A DNA stretch of 64,000 nt from positions 21,904,943-21,968,942 of the forward strand of contig NC_132887.1 in the NCBI RefSeq assembly GCF_030463535.1. The letters run 5' to 3'. The DNA is from Salminus brasiliensis. Taxonomy: Eukaryota > Chordata > Actinopteri > Characiformes > Bryconidae. The position numbers were made by a program, and so were the translations under genes. The notes beneath the pieces are model-generated. The model was not told where the DNA came from. It made no database searches and worked only from the letters and a program-made list of their open reading frames with translations. This document shows positions 12,976-27,900 of the stretch, piece after piece; position 1 is the first letter of the stretch, and each line of letters starts with the position of its first letter.

Positions 12976-15900
12976 CAGTTTTATATGGCCACAATGAAGT
13001 GTTCAATAGTTTCCCACAACACTCATGATCTCCGCTGTACACTCATTAAGAAGATACTCGTTTTGGTGTAGAGATGGCACAATAACTACTTTTTCATATT
13101 TTGTATACTGATATAATATTTTTGTATTAAGAAGCACATGGTAAGTTCATGCTTAAACTACTCAAACACCAAAATGCTCCCCAAAACTTGGGGTGTATAA
13201 AAAATCATCATTTGTTTTGATTACATTATATAGAATTATTATAATTTATCATCATTATATAATTTATTCTGATTATATTCAATTTAACTAATGAATTTAA
13301 TTCAGTGCCCTGATGTAAAGTACTAACCATACGTGATTGTGCTATAAAATTGTCTCAAGCTAATGCCCTAGCTACATGATGATCGGCAGAACAAGCTGGA
13401 TTGTCACAGATTGTCAAGCATGCAAACGACTAAGCAGCGAAGTTGTTGACCTCTCTCACAATGCAAAACCAAGCTTAATTAAGGTTAATACTTCCAGCAA
13501 ACATATGGTCAACAACTTTGCTGCTTAGTCGTAAATACCCATCGCATATATTAATCAGCCATAACATTAAAACCGCCTGTGCAGGCCCCACTTGGGCTGC
13601 TAAAACAGCTCTAACCCATCAACTCCACAAGACATAGGCAGCATAACTTATGTAGCAGTCTGTGCTACAGTAGCTCTTCTGTGTGATCGAACCAAACAAA
13701 CTAGCCTTTGATATCCACAGGCATCAATGAACCTTGGGCGCCTATGACCCCATTGCTGGTTCACCGGTTGTCCTTCCTTGGAGCACTTTTGGTAGGTACT
13801 GACTACTGCATACAGGAAATACCCCACAAGACCTGATGTTTTGGAGATCTGTCCCAGTCATTTAGCCATCACAATCGGACCTATGTTAAAGTCGCTTCAT
13901 ATCAATGGTTTTAATGTTATGGCTGATTAGTGTATAAGGAATAAATGAACAAAAAACCTTCACTCAAGCTCCCTTACTTGCTGTAGTGAGACACCAAGTG
14001 AACGCAGTATTCCCACGTGTTCGCCGAACACGGCCAGCTTCATGGTGGTACTGTAACGCCTCTGCAGGGGTAGCAGAACAAAGCATCCGAAGAGGGGGTC
14101 TCCAAATGACACAGCCTCAAACTGGGCCAGCAGGGCCGAGTATAAGTCGTGGAAGGAGGCCAGGCCTGGGGGTGGTGTGCCCAGGTCCAGGGCCTGCAGG
14201 CTGGTTGGCCCCGTGAGCCTCCGGAACAGCGCCCAGGTAAGCTCCTGTACGGGCCGCTCCAGGAAGAGGTCGCTGGAGCAGAGGAAGACACAGGCCAGGC
14301 GGGCTAGCTTAGCCACGGGGGCCACCGGTTTAAGCGCCTGCTCTCTCCAGTTCTCTAGAAGCAGCAGCCACTGCAAGCAGTGAGTGACCGATTGCAAAGA
14401 GCCCACAGGGAGCGAGCCTGCCCGCAGCCCTCCGTCCTCAGATACCCCTGTCCGCTCATACAGGCTGATCAAAGGTAAGAAGGACCAATCCGAGGGCAGC
14501 GAGGGACCAGTGAGTTCAGGGAGAAGCTGAGAAGATAGCCATGGGTTGCGGCCAAGGTGCCGGTCGCGGGAGGACAGCACAGCAGGTTCCAGGTGGGCGA
14601 GATGGGTGAGGTAGCAGCCCCGGATGGAGGGGAGGTGAGAGAGAGAGTCTCGAAGAAGAGGGCCCAGGCCAGATGGAGGGGTGGACTTCTCCTGAAGCTT
14701 CAGTTCTGCCAGAGAAGCTGCTTCTGGACCACCGCTACCACCCTCCCTGCACAGAATGAATAGCACAGTTTGAAAAAGCAAGACACTGGCAACACACTAC
14801 AATCACTGCTACAGGGTAAATGTGGCACAGGCCATATTGCTGTATTGCCAGTGCTAGGGGGAGCTACATATAACAGTATGACAGTAGTATTTATATTTCT
14901 TTTTGGTCTATTTTTGGTGGTTCAGTGTAGATTAGCTTACGTTAGCCAGCCAGACACTTATATCTATATATATATCTCTCATAAGTTAAGCCAGAAAGCT
15001 CAGGATGTCTCTTAGCGCTGGCTCTCTAGCCAGCCAAGAGTAGGGATGGAGAGTTAGCAAGCAAGTGCAGCAACACCACCACTGTGGACTTGGCACTGCA
15101 CATGAGCTTGCATGCTTGGCACTAATTGGGCAGGGGATGCAAATCAGGTTGTGACACCACTTACCTGTTAATTTTAGTTAATTTTACGTTTGTTTGTTTT
15201 TATTTATTGTAAGGTTGTAATGTACTGTTTCTATGAGCAGCACAAAATGCATTGTCCAGATAAATGGTTTTACACTATTTACTTCAGTGTCTAAGGTGCT
15301 GTATCTAACCCCGAACTGAAACTGACGGGTATTTACTAGACTGCATCCTTTGAAACCCTGTCCTCGGGGACCCCCCAGAGGGACCACTTTTGGGTTTTTT
15401 TTTTCAGCTCCGTGCCGATATGTTGTAAATGTTGTTAAAACAAAAATCTGGACCATCTGGAGTGTCCTTAAGAACCTGAGTCTGAGAACTGCATTAGACA
15501 ATATAGACAGTGTGGATAAGTCATGTTTTAAACGGCTTGTCAAACCTGTATATTTTATTGACTTGCAGTCAGCTCTCCAGAACAGAGTGCCTCAAAGCTG
15601 CATAGCAGTGTCCTTAACTACCAGCAATAAATACACTCTCTCTGTGTAAGCTCTCCAAGAAGATAAAAACCTCACAGAAAGACATGGCTTGTTTTGCTAC
15701 CCTCTTGTGAAGATACTACGCAACAACAGCAGAAACCCCAACATCTGCTTCCTCAAAGCCACAATAACAAATGGATCCATGAAAGCGAAAGAAGCCGGCC
15801 GTGAACTTGGAGCTAAACTGGAAACTGGCATAAAGATTAACGGCTGTTTCAGGTATTCCAGACCAATACCTGCGAGTACACACAAATGCCTAGTAAAAAT

Positions 15901-18900
15901 GTTTGGATCAAAGGCCACAGCTCGTGAACAAACTTTGCCCAAACCTGAATCATGTTTCATTTAAGCAGATTAAAACCAGAGCGTCTGTTTGAAAATGAGT
16001 CCAGATTTATGCACCACAGGCTGGTTCTCTTGTCCACAGTTCAATAAACATTTTTTTAGTAACGAAATCTAAACCATATCCCATTAAACTACATACTGGA
16101 CACGCTTCAATTCCCCAGTGTTACAAAGGCCAAGACTGGCATACAGAAAGATACAGTATAGAGTGAAAGGTGAACAATCAAGCTCATCAAGTTTAGTCGG
16201 ACCAGAAAAATATATGGTCTTTTCAAAGATATCCAAGATGAGGATGGGAACGAAAAAAAAGGAAACAGTGGACCAATGGCGTCTCTGTTCCTGTATGAAA
16301 CAGAAAGGGGACTATAGAGTAGTGCTCTATAGATGTAGGCAGCCTGCTTTGAGGGGTCTGGAATAAATCTGTATGTACAGTTGTGGTCCAAAATTTACAT
16401 ACGGCAAATTAAATACGCAAAATTGTTCTTTTCTGAGGCAGAATGACTCAGAACTTGCCAAGACTAGTGATCAGGATTGACTACAGCAAGTAGCTTCTCT
16501 GTGCCAACATAAAAAAGGCTTTGTGTGACAGCACTAATTTGACTGACCAACACACAGTATAACAGGAAAGTCTAAGGAGCTCAGTGCAGACCTGACAGGG
16601 ATGTTGAAAGATTTACACAACTCAGGAATGTCTCTTGGAGCCATTTCTAAACAACCACAGATTAAAAGTACAATTTAGTGGGTGGTGTAGCCACTTTAAC
16701 AAGGTCTGGAAGAAGATCTGAAATGTCACCCTTAGCTGAGAGAAAACTGGGTTTGTATGGTAAGTAACAACCCTAGGATCACTAAGACACAGGCCTGCCT
16801 TAAACTCGAAGCTGCTGGAACACCAGTGTCAACATCTGCAGTCAAGTGAGCTTTACATCCATGAAACAAGCTCCTCTAAATGGCTGCCATGGTTCTTTAC
16901 TGTACCACTACCTTTACTAAAGAAAAAAAAAACCTTTCTAAAGAGTGCAACTGCAACACGTTATAATTCAGAAAACAAAGAAGACTGTTAAGAATCCCTC
17001 TTGTAATGTAAGAGTACTGACTCCAGCAGATCACAATCCTCAGCAACATAATACTAGAGCAAGGTATTTTTGCTTAAAATGGAAATTCAAGAGGTTGGCA
17101 GGATTTACCATAACATACCATTACAAATTTACCAAACAGGTTAGGCCTTCACAGTATAGACAATATTCCATACTGTGATTATATTTCTAGACCTTCTAAA
17201 ACACACTGCATACACATATTACTACATACTAATGAATCCTTAAGTAACAAGGATAACAATCAATCTTCATTAGTTTGATAACTAGTGTGTTCAGGCATGT
17301 GAAAGCCTTGATTCCTCCTACATCCATAAAAACTCTAAATCTGCATCATCTCAGATTTGGTCAGTATTCCTCAGCAGTAAAACTGTTGTAATTGGATAGT
17401 GTGTTCACCTGATTATAGAAGCCTTATGGGGTATTATTAAGCATTTTGCATACTAGCTAACTATCTTATTAACGTGTTTAAGGCATGTTTGTTTACTTGT
17501 GGTGCTTATAGACATCTGCTTTAGAAGACAAATAATGAAATGACAAAATGAAGTCACTGAAACTCCAAATAAGACTCACGGAAAGAGCTCATGATGGAAG
17601 ATCATGGTGGACAGGAGCTCATGCGCCAGATATTCACTTCCAGGCAGCAGCCAGGACAGCAGGGCCAAGGCCACTTGATGGAACAGGGGAGCATTTTTGG
17701 CCACTTCTGGGTCAACAGGAACCTAAATCCATTTCACAATGGAGAACTCAAGTTAGTCTGACATTAAAATATGCTCAGAAAGCATAAATGACTTTCATCC
17801 AAAATGAGTTTCTCTCTTCTGAACTAGTGTGAAAAACAAGTACTTACTTAAAATGAAAAACTCAAAAAACACACAAATTTATCAATGCAGATTTTTAAAG
17901 TTGGCTTAATGGGTGCTGATGTATTTCATAGAGTGGCTGCTTTAAATACAGTGTAGACGTACCAGTCTACGAGCCAGCCTCAGGATCAAATAGAGTAGGT
18001 GGTGTTCATGGCGCAAAAGCCAAGCACTGGTGTGAGACACAGAGGGCATCGCTCCAACACAGGACTTTAAGTACAGCAGCACAGCGTCAGAGAGGAGGAG
18101 GGAGCTGAACTACAGAGATAGAAATCAACATCGTCCAAGCGAGTTAATGCTCTTCACACCAAAGCACACTGCATGGGTGTCTTTTAGCCACAAGATGGCA
18201 GCACACATCATCCACAGTTTATTAATCTCAGTGCTTACTGCAGTAATGCAATAATGCTTTTAAGTGTGGCGTCTGCCGCGTAATGCTGACATCTATATTC
18301 GGGTCATGGTATTTCTGGATAATTACAGACAGACACTTTATCCTGTATGAATCAGCTAATAAACCCTTACACATTACAAATACTCATTACAGCACTTAAT
18401 AGGGAAAAGTGTTAAACACAGTTATAAAGCTTTGAAGAAAGCAGTCCCTAAACTAATATTCTAGAGTTTAACAAGTTGAGATTTGCTAAGGCTGGTTCAC
18501 GGCTAGCACAGTCCAACCTTGTGATATTCGAACTTTCAGAGTACAACTTTCCACAATATACAGCGCATCCCTAAAACGCTGCCAGAACATGGTGATGCAA
18601 GTTTGATTGTCAAAGCGGCAGCATGCGGCAGCCCTTCTAGTTTGTGTTTGACATTTAAAAGTACACAACTGTGGTGATTTTTTTTTTGTTACAGACTAAA
18701 ACACCATCTTCAGCTCAGCAAATGTCCCCTTCATGAATTACTGAACACCTAGCATTTACAAAACAAACATACTTGCTTAGTCAGGCCTCGATGGATGGTG
18801 GTGAGGATGTCCAGCAGGTAGAAAAGAGCAGTATACAGAGGAAGAGGAGAGCCAGGTCCAGCCAGGCTGTGGTTGGCTTTTAACCTAAAGCAACCTAAGC

Positions 18901-21900
18901 CCGGCAGGCTGGGGACAACCTCTGGACCAGGAGTGCTCAACACAGGCTTACAAATCACTGAGCTGGACCTGTAACATCATTAACACACTGTATCAGTTAG
19001 TTGCAACAATACAAATGAACAAAGTAGTACTTCACGGTCACAATCTTATGGGTATAGCAGTTGATCCCAGCCCTGGTCCTGGAGAATTCAGGATTTCAGA
19101 AAGTATTTATTACTTAGATGATTTGTTGGCTCAAAGGTGTTGAAGCAGGTACTTTAGGACCAGGGCTTATTTAGAGATGAGATATGCCTCATCTCTAAAT
19201 AAGGACTGTTTAACCCGAACTGTAAAAATGAAAGAATTTAAATACCTGAGGCTTTCAGTAATGCTCCGTACAGCCTGGTGAGAGATGAGCGGGAGGAGCA
19301 CTTCTAAGGTCAAGGACTCTAGCTCCAGTAGACACTGCACAGGCTGAAAAGAGTTCTGCGAAAGCACACAGCAGCACAATTTATTTCTCTCCAACTTGAT
19401 ATACTTCGACCAGTATGTCAGAGCAGGTGATCAACACTTGTCATGGTCATCTGCAGTCCTGAGAGTTCAGTCCCAACACACCTGTCTCGATTTAGGAATA
19501 TACCTTCTGACCTTTTTTATTTTTAATTTTTTTTATAAACAGAGGGCTGTACGCTCACATTTCAGTGAGAACACTGGCTAAATAGCTCCAGATAAATAGC
19601 ACAAAAGAGCACATGTGTCTTAGGAGCACGTACCTGCACTCTGAGCTGTGAGTAAAACGCTCCCATGTAGATAAGGTAGGCTGGCAGCAGGGCAAGTGTG
19701 CTTGACTTTTGACTTGGGTCATCCAGCGCCCTCACACAGCCTTTCAGTAAGCCAATTAAAGTAGCCTGCAAGCCGGTGACGTGACTCCACATCACTGGAG
19801 GAGGGGGAAGACTCTCTGTACCCTGGGAACTGTCACAAGAATATTATTAAAGGCTTCCAATTCGGATAACACACTTATCTGTGTGTATTTGTGAATGCAG
19901 AAATATCATGGTCAAGAACGTATCTGCACAGCCTCTCCATTCCCCCTGAAGACTTGTGAAGCATGCACTGTGTAACACTCACTTCAGCAGACCACTCTGC
20001 AGTTCTTGGTGGCAGCCAGCGGTGTGGGTGACCTGTGTGAGCAGGACCAGCAGTGCTTGGACTCTGTGATGCTCCAACACCAGGAGAGGCTCTGATGGAG
20101 CGCTGGGTTTGTGTGCGGCCTGCAACGTCTTCACTAGCACTGGGTAAAGATCTCTGCAAACACACACACAGCAAGAGTGACAGTGAGTGACAGAGGTAGT
20201 GAGAAAGAGAAAAAAAGAGAGAGAATAATGAGGCAGACAGTGAGGGACAGCAAGACAGTGAGTATAGACAGAGAGAGACAGTAAATGGGGAGGTTGGAGA
20301 GGGGGAGGTTGAGAGATAATGAGACAGAAACAGTGAGAGACAGTGAGTAAAGAGACAACTGGGGAGAATTTTTCTTCACTACTCCTTTTCTAAAAGGGAA
20401 CTGAGCCTGCATGCTCACGTGTACAGGTTGCAGGCCTGCCCATAGCTGGCAGCCACTGCCCATAGCCTCAGTGCCTCTGTGCTGCAGCAAATGGCCTCCC
20501 CTGGTTCCAACAGCAGCTCTGAGGGTTCTGCAGCCAAGAGCCGAGACAGACGCTCCCTTCCACCTAGAGAGTTTAGCTGAGACAAACACCGGTCAGAATC
20601 TAACCATCTGCACCACGGCTATGTGCTGGACATAATATCAGGCTTCATATACTGGTGTCTTCATCAGTACAGTCAGTACTTACTATTCTAGCACAGGTGT
20701 GTCTTCCAGCACTCGCCAAAACTCGGAGGAGCTTCATCGCTGTGGAAACAGGCAACCCATATAAAGAAGGTGGAGCTGGCGAGGTGGGTGGAGCCCAGGA
20801 GCAAGGCAGGAACTCTGACATCACAGTCTCCATAAGCCGAGGGCAATCAAGGACCTAGAAGTAGCAACCAGAGAGGAGTCTGAATAGTTAGATACAACAA
20901 ATGACATTTTTTTTTTAGATTTTTCATTAGTCCAAACACTTGGTAAAGGTAAAGGTGCACGTATTTGTCACTGTACAGTGTACACAGTACAGCGAAATGT
21001 GTCCTCCGCATTTAACCCATCTGGTAGTGAACACACACTCACACACACGTGTTAGGGGCAGTGAGTACACACACACACACACACACACCCAGAGCGGTGG
21101 GCAGCCAACTCCAGCGCCCGGGGAGCAGAGAGGGTAAAGGGCCTTGCTCAAGGGCCCAACAGTGGCAGCTTGCCGAGCCCGGGAATCGAACCCACAACCC
21201 TGTTATCGATATCCCGGCGCTCTAACCGCTGATTCCTGTATGAACAAATCCAAACATCCATAACTGTAGTATAATAGTAGGAGTGGGCAATATGACAATA
21301 TTTTATCGTATCTTGATACAAAATATGCTTTTTTAAGCATAACGAGGATATCGCCAGTGCTTAAACACCACTGATCAACTGCATGTTTTATTGCAAATAG
21401 TGTAACTAGATGAAGTGCAGCACTGTTTGAATAAAAATCACTGTACTCCAAACGGGAGAGTATGTGAATAGTAGTTTTTTAAGAATCTGAGGTCACTAAT
21501 GCTTTTTGTTTGCGATCATATATATTGCAGTTAATGTTGTGTATTGTGAAAATGTCTTCAAATATTATGATCTAATATTTTTACCATATTTCCCATTCCT
21601 GGATAATAGTATGTTAAACAATAACAACAGAAATTCCCTCAAATCTTGCACCCATAAAGTTTTGATCATATGATAAGAGGGCTGAAGAGCTTAAAGCCTT
21701 GTGTAAAATACAGATTTGTAGTCCGTTTATCTTGTAGTGTAAAGGTTATCGTTACCCATTAAACAATAAAGGAAGAAAAATGAGCTGTGGTAGCGCATGA
21801 GGAGTGAAGGAGACAATATAGTAGTAATAATAGAAGTATTTAATTGAAACTGAAAACTGACAACACACTAATGTCAGATGCACACCCTTATACAGACCAA

Positions 21901-24900
21901 TCAATGTCGATGCCCATGTAATGCCTAGGTGACAATGACAGGAGGCTGTGACAGATGCTGAAGCACACGCCAGATAGCATACCTGTGTGGCTGCAGAGGT
22001 TGAGTGGCGAGCAACTCGAATCAAAATCTCCAGAACATCGAGGACAACACGGGGTGCAGGTCGTACAACCTCAAGAATGTACCGCAGCCGCTGCAGAAGC
22101 TGCATCTTCAACAACCCCTATCAACAAGGATAAATGATAGGCATGACCACTGAAATGGGAACCGATTTTTTAATCTACAACCTTCATTAAATAAAAGCCG
22201 TTAACCAGAGTTTCCTCACCTTGATTACGTCTGCTCTAGCAACATCATGATCTGGCTTTCTCAGCTCTTTCTCTTGAGCTGTTTCCTTCATTGACTCATC
22301 TAGGCCTTCATCCTCCTCATCTTCCTCATCTTGGGTAGAAGGCAACAGAGGGAAAGCTGCCATGCCCATCAGCCAGGAGAACATGCTGTCCAGACATTCC
22401 TGCAAGGCATGAAAGCAATTTAATACCTGACCTTTACTGTCTCTTTTTATACATGCAGTGTCTTTAAAATGTCTGCATTTATACGTAAAACAAATTCCAT
22501 TCAGAGTGGTTTGATGAAAACATGCCATTCTATAGAAGCTTATGGAATGAAAGTTTACAGAAACCACACATCTGAAGCAGTTATTACAGTATATGGTTAC
22601 AAATATGCTTTACAGTAGTTTTCAGGGAACATAATAAAAAAAACAATCACAAAGAAAAGTACATATAGACTTTTTCCCCAGATTTAGCACAATTTACTGC
22701 TTATGAGTGTTATAAAACCCTCTAACACATGTGGTTCAAACGTTATTTTGCATAGCAAATAAAATGGGACATATATTGAGATTTCTAGTTTGAGACAGTA
22801 GTTTCTCTACACCAAAACACTATAAATCACATAAATCACTATAAATTACATCAACAATACAGACATTTTGATTATAAAAGGGGAGGTGGGTTCCAATTAA
22901 AAGGCAAGAACGCCATGTTTTTTTGTCAAATTATTCTGGTGTACTTCATGCCTGTTTCCTCCTCTCTTTCAATCATGCATATAAAACCTATTTGCGAGCC
23001 AAATGCTCTCATCTGTGAATAATTGTTACCTTGCTTAATGTAAAATGGTTGGTGGTGAGATGCTATCCAGGTCCAGGAGATATTTTACATCTTAAATGTC
23101 AAGCTAATCACCTCCCTATGGACTCTGAATTTTATCTGTAAGAGGCATTCAAGATGCTACATCATGGGAGTATACAAAAAGATGCTACAATATGGTTGAC
23201 TGGCTTAACTGCCATAAGTCCCCTTTTATTTGTTAAAATGTGCTGTGTTGAAGCTTTTTTTAGGTGTCCTGTGGTGCCAATATGGGGGTGTGGGTAGGGT
23301 TGGAATATTGGGGAGTGTTTGGTAAATGGAAAATAATATTAATAAAAAATAAAGAACAACAACAAATAAAAAGTAAGCCAATTAAAATTTTAAACAAGTT
23401 GTGTCACTGTTACTTGTTTCTCACCTCATCTTCAGGGGAAACCAGCAGCGCTCGCAGTGCATGCACTGCTGCTGACATGACCCCTTCCACACTGTCATCC
23501 AGTGAGAAGCGCAAGAGGAAGAGGAGTCCGGCATCCAGCAGAGAGGCCAGCACACTGCCCTTCAGAGTACAAGAGTACACCCCAGCACGGGCCTGGTAAA
23601 ACAGTAGCAAACAGTAGCAAAGGTGGAATATGAGAGGGAGGAAGTGAGGGGGAAGATGATAATAATGAAATATTAAAAATGTAACCAGTCACTGAATGGT
23701 TTATTTCACTCGTTAAACTTTGAATTTTGTCAGGTCTTTGTGGAGCGTTAAGAAGCATTTATTCAATGCACTTGCTAACTAACAAGCAGATTCAAGGTTA
23801 AGATGTAAATGTATTAATAGCACTCAAACTAAGAGTACTGCATTGTTTGGTAACCTGTAGTATCGAATAAGTGCTGAACTTTAAACACTAAGTAACTCGG
23901 CTTGCATCCAGTGCTGGATTCCTCAAATGAAGCAGGAAGATGCTGATTCTCAGTCCCCGTCCCCACCCCCAAGCTCCTCCACATTTTGTCCAGTCTGTTA
24001 ATTGCTGCAGAAGTGGTGGGCAATTTATTTTAAACTTCCTGAACCAACTTCATCGATTTACCTTTGACAAGATGTGGGCCAAAGTGTTGAGGGCCAGGCT
24101 CCGCTGCTGGGTCAGCTGACTGCGAGAGAGGAGAAAAAGCTCGTGTAACGAGTATCCTGCCAGCTTAAACACAAAGAGAGACAGAAATTGAGCGAGATAG
24201 ATAAAAAAGAGCAAACGATTAGAATCAGTGTATATCCAACAAACATCTAACAAATGCTATAAATAAACGTGATAAATAAACACGTAAACAACAGATGAAC
24301 TTAATCAAAAGCCATGTTTGACCAGAAAACATGAAAAAAAGGAAAAACAAGAATCATTTCAACCAACTGACCTCTGGCTCCTCCCCATGGTGATGCAGGC
24401 CAAGATGAGTGGGCAAATCTTCTGTGGGGGGGATAACTGTCCCAGAAAAGTCAAAACGAGCCTGCATGGCCTATTCATTCAATACACACATAAAACAAGT
24501 CTTTGAGGGGAGTCTTACTGCAAGTTAACGGTGCTATTCAACATTTCATATTCTGCTTCATCCCTCAGGTTAAAGGCAGGTACTGAAGCTAACTAAAACA
24601 GGGTAATGACGAAGTACTAGAGTTCATCAGAGTTTTTGGGGCTGATACCATTTGCCAATCATCTTTCAGACTGATAGGCCCATCATCAATACCAATTGAG
24701 GGCGGGGCTGGATGCCACATTAACCTTTCCAGGTAGACTTAGTAATGCATCATGCAAGGCAGGGCTTCTGTAATCTCACGTTGATTGTCTCTCATGATGA
24801 AACATACTTTGCATTTTCGAATCAACCACATTTAAGATGCAGCCGAACTCCAAGCAGGAGCTGAGAGAGTCTTAACTTCCTGTACAGAACTGCACCGTGG

Positions 24901-27900
24901 AGCTCAGTGTATTCGGACACTCACTGTACTGGGTTAAGCGATGTACTCTTGAGAGTGGTATCTGGCTAGTGGTGGTAGAAGTCTTTACTCTGCTTCCCCC
25001 ACGAGGCAGGGGTAGTGCAACACATTCTATAAATATGCAAGTTTGAGTCAAATAATGACATTTAGACTGGACATTTTGGCAACTCAGCACTTGGAGGAGA
25101 TTTCAACAATGCCATTAATGCGTTTCTGCAGCCATGAGTGAGGCCTGTATTGCCATCTAGCGGTTGAATGAGGAACGGCAGCATCCTGTGACCTCACGCA
25201 GAGCTGCAGCAACTAGCAAAATATGGATTACATAATCTAAATAACACGATTATCTAAATTATCTAATCTAATAATCTTAATAACATAATCTAAACCACAT
25301 GTCTGGGCTGAAAACTGGCCAATACAGATACATAGTCAATCGATCCTTCCATCTCTACTTAGTCCCCTAAAAATTCTAGTTTAATCCTTCCCAAAATTAC
25401 TCTATACCTTTTTGGTGCTCTGCCTCCTCGGGGCGGGTAAATCCCTCATCCATTCTAGTTTCTCCGGCTCCAGCTTGTCCATGTGAAGCCACTCCTTCTG
25501 TGGTTTGACTGGCATCTCCTCCTCTGCGTAAACAATCATATCAGAACATCAAATTGCATTATACTGTCATATTAGGGACTGTCATGTTATGATGATATAT
25601 CATGAAAAGAAGTAATTTTATCAACAAAAACAAGTAAAATTGATAGAAGAACTAAAGAGCCATGATTCTCCATTTGAACCACTCATATTATAGCAGATGC
25701 TCACATATTTTATCTTTACTGTTAAGATAAATGGGGGGGGGGTTGCTTTGGCTAGCTTGTGCTAATCAGCCTAATTGAAATCGACAAGACTACGCTGGTG
25801 TCCTAAACCTGCAGCTCAGCCGGATGCTCTCTGCCAAATGGACATTAGTGCAAACATGCAGTTAGCTTAGTCGTATGGGCAAAAAAAGTCTGGCAATCAG
25901 CCATGTGCACTGGAGCTGAGACAGTGCTGTGGAAGGCAAGTTTCACCAGCTTTCGCTGCAGCTGCTGTGTGAACAGTACCGTGCAAAGGTCTTCGTCAGC
26001 CGTGAAGATTGTTAAAGCTATTTATCTTGACAGCAAGTGGGATTTTCCTCAAAAAACAAAAGACTATATGTCTTTAAAATACATACAAATACACATAAAA
26101 CATTAGAAAGTAGTCAGTAAAGCGAGTCATGTGTACGTTAGACGTCGTCCTGACTTGCCTGAGCGCTTCAGTCACTGTATGGATTCAGTCAATTCCACCA
26201 GAATTAGCTCACCTGATTTACTTTAATGAAGGACTGATTAGATCAATGGTTCCAACCCTGGTACAGAGTGTCTCCAGCCCTGTATGTTTAACTGATTTAT
26301 TAGCTCCCAAGGCACCTGAACCAACTAAGCAGTTAATCAACCAGACCATCCTGTGGGTGCGTTACAGCAGAGAAAACACAAATTGTCAGGGTTGAGATTA
26401 TGTGGATTAGAAAAACTAGGTAGTGGATGGGAACTATAAAGAATGGTCTTTCTTAAGGAGATATCTGGAAATGGTTAAGCTAACACAAACACACATCTGA
26501 TCAGATCAGATCATGTCTCCAACCTTTCACGCCAGCATTATGTGTGTGTTTTCTTGTACATATGCCCATACAGGCATGCTTATTTAAAAGAAGAAAAAAA
26601 AAAAAAAGAAGAAAAAAAAGATAGAATGAAAAAAAAAAATAAAATCCCCAGGACACCCCATGAAACTCTTTGTCCACCTTTAAACATATGAACATTTGAA
26701 CAATACTGAGAGATAATTAGGTAATAACTAAACAAATAACTAAAACTAAACGGAAGAAAATATTAGTAAAATGTAATGTAAGTATGAATTGTAAGTTTCT
26801 TGTAAGGAAGAACACCCACACATTTATCACTACTTAAAATGTCTACAATTAGAATCAGGTGCAGCACATCAGCTGCAGGTGATTAGAACATGGTTAAAGA
26901 TGATTCTGGAGGAGCCTCTCTGATTTATTCCTCAGACATTTAGTCTTTGCTTGTCTTGATTGTTGAAGAATGTGAAATCACCATAGAGGAATCTAAAAAA
27001 ATTAATAATAATAAAATCTTATCCCAGAGACAGGAGTCATTTTAGCCAAAGTGGAAAATACCAGCAAATGGGTGTGTCAACTTTTTCCTGACATTTCCTA
27101 ATGTGTATAATATTAATTACATTCACCAAATATGTTGTGGATATTTCCTGTTTTGTTCACTTAGCTATTACCTCCATCTCTCAATATCATTCAAATGAAG
27201 GTTTGATCAGTGGTTTGCAGGAAGTGTTCCCCTTATTTCTTGTTTTTTTTTATCCAATGTTTACTAGTTGCTTAATATAAAACGTAATTTTTCTATCATA
27301 AAATGTTTAATATGTACCGTTTTTCCAGAGACTTTAAAAGGCCAAAACCAGGTATATACACAGTGTTTATTTAGAGTTACAGCCTCCCTCCACCTCATTG
27401 CCTTTATCCGGCTGTCCTGATTTGACTCCAAAACTGGAAGCCTCTCAGACTGTTTCTCCATCAACCCTAACAAGCCAAGACTGGATGCCAGGGTGTCATC
27501 TCCCTTCAAGAATTATTGTTGCTGTTGTATTTCTGGCTCAGAACACAGTCTTTGCACCACCACCTGTTTTCTCCTGTTACTTCAAAAAGCTGGTCTGCTG
27601 GCATGTTGTGTGATTCAGTAAAACCTCAGGACTAAGGTAGAGTTCAAGAGGTTAAACCACTGCTCACCATTGATTGGAGGCTGTACTTCAGGTGCAGTCT
27701 CATCCTCTTCATCTGCATCCATTGTAACCTCTTGAGTGTCCAGTTCTGGCTCTGTACTGTGATCCTCTGCAGATTTACCTTCAGGGATAGTCTGTTCAGG
27801 ACACGCTTCTCTCTGGAGCGGAGGCTGCCCTGAAGACGATGCTTGCTGAGCTTTCCGTGACCTCACGAAGTCCACAAGTCTTGGATCTGAAATAGTAAAA

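Noticed and set aside
12791-13042. Tyr/Ile-repeat ORF
   Set aside because: It is a translation of the TA microsatellite.
20134-20589. 151-codon minus-strand ORF
   Set aside because: Its right part is another frame of an rpap1 exon, and the rest is a GA/CT-rich intron tract giving Leu/Ser runs.
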